A stretch of DNA of 19,025 nt from assembly GCA_002359025.1 (NCBI GenBank), contig DEPZ01000071.1, positions 40,871 to 59,895 on the forward strand. The letters are read 5' to 3'. Source of the DNA: Erysipelotrichaceae bacterium UBA3379. GTDB taxonomy: Bacteria > Bacillota_I > Bacilli_A > Erysipelotrichales > Coprobacillaceae. The translations under genes and the position numbers were made by a program. The notes under the pieces are model-generated. The model was not told where the DNA came from, made no database searches, and worked only from the letters and a program-made list of their open reading frames with translations. This document shows, piece after piece, positions 12,937 through 19,025 of this stretch (its first letter is position 1; each line of letters starts with the position of its first letter).

Positions 12937-15546
12937 CTACTTTAAATCATACCAGTTTGTTGCATATGCTCCTTCAACCTTTAATGGTACATCCATCGCA
13001 AATGCACTTTCCATAGCTGATTTAATAATATTCATCATTTCATCTAATTCTTCTTTAACAACGTCAAAGATCAATTCATCGTGTACTTGTAAAATCATTT
13101 TAGATTTTAATTGTTTTTCTTTCATTAATGTATTGACTTTAATCATTGCAAGTTTCAAAATATCTGCACCACTTCCTTGGATAGGAGAATTCATCGCAAA
13201 ACGTTTTGCTTGTTCACGGACAATATAGTTTTTATCATTGATTGTTGGAATATATCTTTTACGATTCAATACAGTTGAAACATATCCATTCTTCTTACAA
13301 TCCTCAACAACATTTTCCATATAACCTTTAATTTCAGGATATTCTTCAAAATATCTTCTAATAAATTCTCTCGCTTCATTTAAAGATACACCGATTTGTT
13401 TAGATAGTCTAAATTCACCCATACCATAAATAATACCAAAATTAACAGCCTTGGCTTGTCTACGCATATCACTTGTGACATCTTCATCTTTGACTTTAAA
13501 AACCAAAGCTGCCGTATGTGTATGGATATCTTTATCTTGATGGAATGCTTCCTGTAAAGAACGTACTCCAGCAAGATGTGCTAATATTCTTAACTCAATT
13601 TGAGAATAGTCAAATGAAACCAAATAATCATAACTAGGGATAAATGCTTTTCTAATGAGTTTGCCTTCTTCTTGTCTTACAGGTATATTTTGAAGGTTTG
13701 GATCAATTGAAGATAATCTTCCTGTTTGTGTAAGAGCTTGATTAAAGATTGTATGAATTTTTCCATCTGGAAAGACTTGTTCTTGTAAACCTTTGACATA
13801 TGTTGAAGTGAGTTTTGTAAGCATTCTATATTGTTGTATTAAAGGAATGATTGGATGAACATCTTCTAATTTTTCTAGTATATCTTGTGATGTCGAGTAA
13901 CCTCTTGCGGTCTTTTTACCATTAGGCAGATTGAGTTTTTCAAAAAGAATCTCACCTAATTGTTTTGGTGAAGCAATATTAAATGTTTCACCAGCTAACA
14001 TATAAATATCTTCTTCTATTTCTTTAATTTGATGTTCAAATGTTCCTTCTAATTCTTTTAAAACTGAAATATCTATTTTTGCACCTTCGAATTCCATATC
14101 AGCCAATATATAGGCAACAGGTAATTCAAGGTTTTGATATAAATCATATTGTTCTTCAGCTCTTAATTTTTCAATAACTGTATCTTTTAAATCATAAATA
14201 GCTTTTGCTTTAGAAACGGTATGTTTTGCAAGCACATCTAATTCTGGAATATGTTTTTTAGCAAGTTTTCCAAAGACTTCTTCTTCATATTGTAATGATG
14301 TGTAATCATAATAATCACATATATATTTCATTTCATCTTTTAAGCTTGGATTTAAGATATATGAAGCCAGTTGTAAATCAAAGTCCATACCTTTTATCTC
14401 AATACCATTCCATCTTGCAGATAGGATTTGGGCTTTGATATTATAGCTATATTTATGATATTGATCATTTTTAAGATAATTTAAGAATTCTTGATCTTTT
14501 AATGCATTTTCATATGTAATGAAATATGCTTGTTCATCGTTATATAAAGCATAGCCTAAAACAATAGATTTATGATAGTTTTGATCATAGATTGCTCCTA
14601 AAACACTTGAATCTTTTGTGATTGCAGGCATCTTGTCTACGATTTGATATGTAAATTGTGCAGAATGTTGAGGTCTTGATTCTAAAGAGATTCTTTTAAG
14701 TAATGAGTTCATATCATATTTTTGATAGAATTCTTTTAATTTATCAAAGTCATATCCTGTATAACTTGCTTCTTTTAAATCTAAAGTCATAGGAACATCT
14801 CTTAAAATGGTTGCTATTTTCTTAGATTGTAAACCTAGATCAATGTTTTCTCTAATTTTTTCACCCATTTTTCCTTTAATTTCATCTTGATGTTCTTTTA
14901 GTCCCTCAATTGTTTTGTATTGATGTAAAAGTTTTAAAGCTGTTTTTTCTCCAACACCTTTAATACCAGGAATATTATCAGCTGTGTCCCCCATAAGACC
15001 AAGAAAATCTCTAATTTGATCTGGTTCTAAACCATATTTTTCTTCAATAACTTCAGGTGTATAAATATCTAATTGTGTAACACCTTTGACTGTACGATAA
15101 ACTGTTGTTTGATGAGAGACAAGTTGAAATGCATCTTTATCACCTGTAAAAATCGCAACATTTAATCCTGCTTTTTCACCAAGGGAAGATAATGTTCCAA
15201 TCAAGTCATCCCCTTCATACCCTTCTATTTCATAATAAGGAATATTATAAGCATCTAGAAATTCTCTAACCATAGCAAACTGACATTTTAATTCATCAGG
15301 TGTTGCTTTTCTTGTGGCTTTATATTCATCCATAAGATCATTTCTAAAAGTTTTCTTTCCATAATCAAAAGCAACAATCACATATTCAGACTGTCTTTCT
15401 AATATCTTTTGTAACATATTAGCAAAACCAAATACTGCATTTGTAGGAATACCATCCTTATTAACCATTAAATTCCCCATAGCAGCTGTTGCATAATATG
15501 CTTTAAATAATAAAGAGTTACCATCTATTAATACTAATTCTTTCAT
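12937..15546 (-). CDS. polA: DNA polymerase I, with an inactive-looking 3'-5' exonuclease domain
   Basis: Pol I fills repair gaps and removes RNA primers. The 869-residue protein has a full 5'-3' exonuclease/flap domain with metal-binding aspartates in VAFDYGKKTF (58-67), EGYEGDDLIGT (108-118), TGDKD (134-138) and GLMGDTADNIPGIKGVGEKTA (183-203). The polymerase core has motif A SFDYSQIELR (644-653, Asp646), motif B RRQAKAVNFGIIYG (695-708) and motif C VHDE (821-824, Asp823). The middle domain keeps the fold (e.g. FDLQLASYILNP), but the E. coli FDTETD metal site is replaced by a segment around LGAIYDQ, and the later exonuclease aspartates are also missing (YNIKAQIL, AKAIYDL). Proofreading is thus predicted absent, as in Bacillus Pol I. 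It overlaps the dnaE stop by 4 nt (ATGA), with GGAGG five bases upstream. Confidence 0.97.
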   Translation of the reverse strand: MKELVLIDGNSLLFKAYYATAAMGNLMVNKDGIPTNAVFGFANMLQKILERQSEYVIVAFDYGKKTFRNDLMDEYKATRKATPDELKCQFAMVREFLDAYNIPYYEIEGYEGDDLIGTLSSLGEKAGLNVAIFTGDKDAFQLVSHQTTVYRTVKGVTQLDIYTPEVIEEKYGLEPDQIRDFLGLMGDTADNIPGIKGVGEKTALKLLHQYKTIEGLKEHQDEIKGKMGEKIRENIDLGLQSKKIATILRDVPMTLDLKEASYTGYDFDKLKEFYQKYDMNSLLKRISLESRPQHSAQFTYQIVDKMPAITKDSSVLGAIYDQNYHKSIVLGYALYNDEQAYFITYENALKDQEFLNYLKNDQYHKYSYNIKAQILSARWNGIEIKGMDFDLQLASYILNPSLKDEMKYICDYYDYTSLQYEEEVFGKLAKKHIPELDVLAKHTVSKAKAIYDLKDTVIEKLRAEEQYDLYQNLELPVAYILADMEFEGAKIDISVLKELEGTFEHQIKEIEEDIYMLAGETFNIASPKQLGEILFEKLNLPNGKKTARGYSTSQDILEKLEDVHPIIPLIQQYRMLTKLTSTYVKGLQEQVFPDGKIHTIFNQALTQTGRLSSIDPNLQNIPVRQEEGKLIRKAFIPSYDYLVSFDYSQIELRILAHLAGVRSLQEAFHQDKDIHTHTAALVFKVKDEDVTSDMRRQAKAVNFGIIYGMGEFRLSKQIGVSLNEAREFIRRYFEEYPEIKGYMENVVEDCKKNGYVSTVLNRKRYIPTINDKNYIVREQAKRFAMNSPIQGSGADILKLAMIKVNTLMKEKQLKSKMILQVHDELIFDVVKEELDEMMNIIKSAMESAFAMDVPLKVEGAYATNWYDLK

Positions 15547-18500
15547 TTTTCCTCCATCACCCTTACTTTTTCTACTATTAATGATAATTTATCTTTTAAA
15601 TCAATTTTCCCCTGTATTAAACAAATATTCCCTCTCTTCAACATCATACCAACATCTTTATATCGAGATGCAAAGACAACACCATCAATACTTCCTGTTT
15701 CATCAAAGCCTTCGATAAAACACATTTCATTTCCTTTTTTATCAATGATGTTTTTAACACGTTGAAGTTGTACTATAATATTAACACTTTGTGATACATA
15801 TTCATATAAACATGATACATTTTTATATGGAATAGGAACTTTTTGTTTAATGAGTTCAATAGGATGCTTAGATAAATATATACCTAAAACCGCTTTCTCT
15901 CGCTCTAATTTTTCACTTTCATTATCTTTATAGATTGTTAAAACTGGTTTTTCATCTATACCTAAACTATTTCTAAGTGTTCCATAATCTCTGATTGAAT
16001 CTAGATTTTTATAGATTGTAGAACGACTCATCCCAAATTCATCAAATGCTCCTGCATCAATCAGTGATTCAATCATCTTTTTAGAGAGTTTAGATTCATC
16101 CATACGCATCATAAAATCATAAATATCCTTAAACTCACCTTTTTCTCTTTCTTCTATAATAGCTTTATATCCTGCATACCCCACATTTTTAATAGCTAAT
16201 AAAGAGTAACGTATATGTCCATTTTCGACTGTAAATCGTGCTTTAGAGTGATTCACAGAAGGTGGTAATATAGACACGTTATAAGTCTTACTTTCTTGAA
16301 TACAATGAAGTTTTGTTGTATCACTAGAAAGTTCGTTAGATAAGATAGATGCAAAGAAATAAAGTGGATAATTTGCTTTAAGATATGCAAGTTGATAAGC
16401 TACAAAAGCATATGCAACACTATGTGATTTATTAAACCCATAGTTTGCAAACTTCTCGATTAATTCAAAAATCTCAATCGCTTTCTCTTCATTATACCCA
16501 TTTTCTAAACAACCATGTATAAAATCATGTTTCATAGATTCCATGAGTTTTGTTTCTTTTTTAGAAATCGCTTTTCTTAATATATCTGCTTTCCCTAATG
16601 AAAAACCTGCAATCTTTTGAGCTACTTGCATAATTTGTTCTTGATATATCATAATACCATAAGTTGATTTTAATATAGATTCTAGTTGAGTCAAAGGATA
16701 TGTGACCTTTTCTTGATGACTTCTTCTTTTTAAATAGAGCGGAATATTTTCCATTGGTCCTGGTCTAAATAACGCTATGGCAGCCACAATATCATCAAAA
16801 CAATAAGGTTTCATTTTTCTAAGCAAGTTTCTCATACCTGTAGATTCTAATTGAAATACACCATAAGTATCAGCTTTAGAAATCAATTCATATGTTTTTG
16901 AATCATTAATTGGTATTTGATTTATAGAAAGCGTATGACCAGTATGTTCTTCAATATCTTTGCATATATAATCAATCATTGTTAAATTTTTAAGACCTAA
17001 AAAGTCCATCTTCAATAATCCAACTTCTTCAATATAGTCTTTTGAATACTGTGACATTAATGTTGATGAAGGTCCTATAACAAGTGGAATCACTTCATCC
17101 AAAGGTTGTTTTGACAAAATAACCCCTGCTGCGTGTGTAGATATATTTCTAGGTAAATGCTCAATGACACTTGTTGCTCCAATGATTTTTTTGAGATTCA
17201 TATCCTGATTAATCATTGATTGAAACTGTGCGGATGTTTGATACATCTGCGTGATTGTTTTTTTATTTTTAGGATGAGTTGGTATCATTTTAGCAATAAT
17301 CTCTAATTTAGGTAGAGGAACTCCCATTACCTTTCCCATATCTTTAATCGCTACTCTTGGTCCATAAGTAGAAAATGTTACGATTTGGGCAACATGTTGT
17401 TGTCCGTATTTTTGAATAACATAATCAACAACTTCATCTCTACGATCATCTTGAAAGTCTATATCGATATCGGGCATAGATACACGTTCAGGATTTAAAA
17501 AACGTTCAAAGAGTAAATCATATTGAAGGGGATCAACATTAGTAATACCTAAAACATAAGCAACCAAGCTACCTGCTGCACTTCCTCTTCCTGGTCCAAC
17601 TAAAATTTTATTTATTTTCGCATATCTTACATAATCCCAAACAATTAAAAAGTAATCATCAAATCCCATTTGATGAATAATGTTTAACTCATACTGTAAT
17701 CTTTCAATATATTGTTTAGGGATAGACTTGTTTTGAAATCTTTTTTTAAGACCCACTTTACATAAACCAATTAAATAATCTCTGGCTTTTCCATTATGTG
17801 GAACTGGATAAGCTGGCAAGTGTTTAACATGCAAAGGAATTGTGGCTTTACATGTTGATAATAATTTTTCAGTTTCTAATAAGATATCTTGTTCAAATAA
17901 TTGTTCCATTTCTTCTTTTGTCTTTAAATATTTTTCTGAAGTTAATGGTTGATGCTTGTAATCTAAATGTATACCTTCTACTGATGCTTGCATTAAATCA
18001 AGTGCTAAAGCATCTACGGGTTTTAAATAAGATACCTGATTAGAACATACAACTTTGACTTTAACATATCTTGCTAGAGAAATGATTCTTTCATTTAATT
18101 TTTGTTGGAGTTTTAAATGATGATTCTGTATCATGACATAATATCTATCTTGGAAAACATTTTGAAAATATTGTAGATATCTTACTGCCTCTTCTTCCAT
18201 CTCTTTTGCTACGAGTCTTTCTATGATGCCCTCTGCACAACCAGAGAGAACATATATATGCTTTGATAATGAAACAAGTTTATCAAAAGTAATACATTTC
18301 TCTTGACCAAGATTAATCTCACAACATATTTTTACCAAATCAAAATAGCCTTGATCATCTCTTGCAAGTAAAACAAATGGATAAATTTCGTTTTCAATCA
18401 TAACGCTTGCTTCAAGACCAAATATGGGTTGAATGCCATGTTTCAAACATTCTTTACTAAATTCCAATGCTCCAAACATATTGTTTTTATCAGTTAATGC

Positions 18501-18605
18501 TAAAGCATCTATATCCTTCATCAAAGCATCTTTTACAAGATCTTTAATTAATATTGTACTATTTTGAAAACTATAAGCACTTAATACTTGTAAATGACCA
18601 AACAT
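15543..18605 (-). CDS. dnaE: DNA polymerase III alpha subunit, DnaE type
   Basis: DnaE is the second replicative polymerase of low-GC Firmicutes; alongside PolC it extends RNA primers and can copy damaged DNA. The 1020-residue protein starts with a PHP domain (about 1-210) that is degenerate: the metal-binding pattern HxH...H reads HLQVLSAYS, and the LTDHGN motif reads LTDKNN. The polymerase core has GPGRGSAAGSLVAY (337-350) and the catalytic aspartates in PDIDIDF (378-384), with the third in LKMDFLGLKNL. The FNKSHSVAYAFVAYQLAYLK segment and a helix-hairpin-helix region follow, and an OB-fold forms the end (INIIVQLQ-like strand onward). It is shorter than E. coli DnaE (1160). The frame opens at a GTG at 18614, but AGGAGG overlaps that codon and is eight bases before the ATG at 18603-18605, which is preferred. 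It is the first gene of the seven-gene run. Confidence 0.96.
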   Translation of the reverse strand: MFGHLQVLSAYSFQNSTILIKDLVKDALMKDIDALALTDKNNMFGALEFSKECLKHGIQPIFGLEASVMIENEIYPFVLLARDDQGYFDLVKICCEINLGQEKCITFDKLVSLSKHIYVLSGCAEGIIERLVAKEMEEEAVRYLQYFQNVFQDRYYVMIQNHHLKLQQKLNERIISLARYVKVKVVCSNQVSYLKPVDALALDLMQASVEGIHLDYKHQPLTSEKYLKTKEEMEQLFEQDILLETEKLLSTCKATIPLHVKHLPAYPVPHNGKARDYLIGLCKVGLKKRFQNKSIPKQYIERLQYELNIIHQMGFDDYFLIVWDYVRYAKINKILVGPGRGSAAGSLVAYVLGITNVDPLQYDLLFERFLNPERVSMPDIDIDFQDDRRDEVVDYVIQKYGQQHVAQIVTFSTYGPRVAIKDMGKVMGVPLPKLEIIAKMIPTHPKNKKTITQMYQTSAQFQSMINQDMNLKKIIGATSVIEHLPRNISTHAAGVILSKQPLDEVIPLVIGPSSTLMSQYSKDYIEEVGLLKMDFLGLKNLTMIDYICKDIEEHTGHTLSINQIPINDSKTYELISKADTYGVFQLESTGMRNLLRKMKPYCFDDIVAAIALFRPGPMENIPLYLKRRSHQEKVTYPLTQLESILKSTYGIMIYQEQIMQVAQKIAGFSLGKADILRKAISKKETKLMESMKHDFIHGCLENGYNEEKAIEIFELIEKFANYGFNKSHSVAYAFVAYQLAYLKANYPLYFFASILSNELSSDTTKLHCIQESKTYNVSILPPSVNHSKARFTVENGHIRYSLLAIKNVGYAGYKAIIEEREKGEFKDIYDFMMRMDESKLSKKMIESLIDAGAFDEFGMSRSTIYKNLDSIRDYGTLRNSLGIDEKPVLTIYKDNESEKLEREKAVLGIYLSKHPIELIKQKVPIPYKNVSCLYEYVSQSVNIIVQLQRVKNIIDKKGNEMCFIEGFDETGSIDGVVFASRYKDVGMMLKRGNICLIQGKIDLKDKLSLIVEKVRVMEEK

Positions 18606-18613
18606 CCAATCCA

Positions 18614-18619
18614 CCTCCT
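18614..18619 (-). promoter_or_regulatory. ribosome-binding site that fixes the dnaE start
   Basis: AGGAGG on the minus strand, eight bases before the ATG at 18603-18605. Its last base is the first base of the upstream in-frame GTG (18612-18614), so that GTG cannot be used with this site. Confidence 0.85.
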
Positions 18620-18629
18620 AATTTACCCT

Positions 18630-18638
18630 ATTATACCA
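18630..18638 (-). promoter_or_regulatory. extended -10 promoter of the dnaE operon
   Basis: TGGTATAAT on the minus strand is a perfect extended -10 element. Transcription would begin near 18623, a few bases before the AGGAGG. No good -35 is seen at 17 nt, though TTGTAT (18656-18661) lies at 20 nt. The element sits between the stop codon of the small membrane protein gene (18649) and dnaE. Confidence 0.6.
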
Positions 18639-18648
18639 AAAATCAGCT

Positions 18649-18957
18649 CTATAAGATACAACGAAAAGCGAAAAGTATCAACATTATTGCAATATACAAG
18701 CATAGGATAACATATATAATTTGTAAGATATATATAGATGTTATAGTCATAATCCATAATCTATAAAAATATAATCCAATAATATAAAGATGGTATTGAA
18801 GTTGTATAACTTTAAACCATCTTTGATTAATAATAATAATAATACTTAAGAATACAGCAATCAAATGAAAAGGTATAATCCACTTATAACAAATGAGCTG
18901 TAATAATAAACACAGTCCACAAAGAAGCTGTAATTTTTGTATTTTTCTTATCATCAT
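18649..18957 (-). CDS. small hydrophobic membrane protein of unknown function
   Basis: The 102-residue product from ATG 18955-18957 has a basic N-terminus (MMIRKIQKLQ) and three or four hydrophobic helices, near residues 9-23, 27-45, 54-72 and 73-98, rich in Ile, Leu, Tyr and Trp, with no recognisable motif. The frame opens nine codons earlier, but AGGTGA lies five bases before this ATG. It is bounded upstream by the terminator of another gene and downstream by the dnaE promoter, so it may be a separate unit. Because A+T-rich DNA readily yields hydrophobic frames, it is less secure than its neighbours; same-strand placement, the ribosome-binding site and a gene-sized gap between regulatory elements favour it. 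Confidence 0.55.
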   Translation of the reverse strand: MMIRKIQKLQLLCGLCLLLQLICYKWIIPFHLIAVFLSIIIIINQRWFKVIQLQYHLYIIGLYFYRLWIMTITSIYILQIIYVILCLYIAIMLILFAFRCIL

Positions 18958-18973
18958 GTTATTCACCTGCACT

Positions 18974-18979
18974 ATTATA
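18974..18979 (-). promoter_or_regulatory. candidate -10 element before the small membrane protein gene
   Basis: A perfect TATAAT between the upstream terminator and the gene at 18649. The predicted start (about 18967) would fall inside the AGGTGA ribosome-binding site, and no convincing -35 is seen, so this may be a chance match. Confidence 0.3.
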
Positions 18980-19002
18980 TGCACATAAATACAAAAAGAT
19001 AC

Positions 19003-19025
19003 AAAAAAAGGACCCGATCAGGGTC
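19003..19025 (-). terminator. intrinsic terminator of a gene beyond the right edge
   Basis: On the minus strand GACCC and GGGTC pair around a 5-nt loop, followed by C and seven T residues. The five visible GC-rich pairs may extend past the window end. It isolates the small membrane protein gene and the dnaE operon from upstream transcription. Confidence 0.8.

Noticed and set aside
18554..18766. Plus-strand frame of 70 codons crossing the dnaE start
   Set aside because: It overlaps the start of dnaE and its promoter and has low-complexity composition; a chance frame in A+T-rich DNA.

Overview
This is an A+T-rich stretch of Firmicutes chromosome in which every supported gene lies on the minus strand: fourteen complete genes plus the 5' end of a fifteenth. 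UGA is used as a stop (dnaE, dnaB and coaE all end in TGA), so this is not a UGA-reassigned mollicute. The gene content points to a low-GC Firmicute, most likely of the Erysipelotrichia type: DnaB/DnaI primosome proteins, a T-box before thrS, a DnaE of the Gram-positive kind, and polA-mutM-coaE-dnaB-dnaI synteny. The taxon is inferred from gene content only.

In the direction of transcription (right to left), the window opens with the truncated terminator of an upstream gene (19003-19025). A small hydrophobic protein of unknown function follows (18649-18957). An extended -10 promoter (18630-18638) then precedes a very tight seven-gene run: dnaE, polA, mutM, a Gfo/Idh/MocA oxidoreductase, coaE, dnaB and dnaI. 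These genes overlap or are separated by no more than 8 nt. They combine a replicative/lesion-tolerant polymerase, DNA polymerase I, oxidised-base repair and loading of the replicative helicase with the last step of CoA synthesis and one oxidoreductase of unknown substrate. After a 77-nt gap with a candidate promoter but no terminator come pfkA and pyk, the two kinases of glycolytic control, ended by a clear intrinsic terminator (5918-5948).

The left part holds a small membrane protein (5373-5858), a threonine T-box leader (about 5141-5350) and thrS, whose product lacks the usual N-terminal TGS domain. A perfect 9-bp terminator hairpin overlaps the thrS stop codon. A further promoter drives a polytopic membrane protein that overlaps proB, followed by proA; this trio makes the first two enzymes of proline synthesis and ends at a terminator (432-460). 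At the left edge is the start of an XRE-type DNA-binding regulator.

Most of the window is conserved housekeeping DNA. I found no mobile element, CRISPR array, tRNA, rRNA or new multi-gene system. The points most worth a second look are the TGS-less ThrRS under T-box control, the oxidoreductase inside the replication/repair operon, the two polymerases that have lost proofreading residues, and the uncharacterised membrane proteins. Four gene starts were moved from the longest frame (dnaE, proA, the 2477 gene and the 18649 gene) because the Shine-Dalgarno sequence supports an internal ATG.
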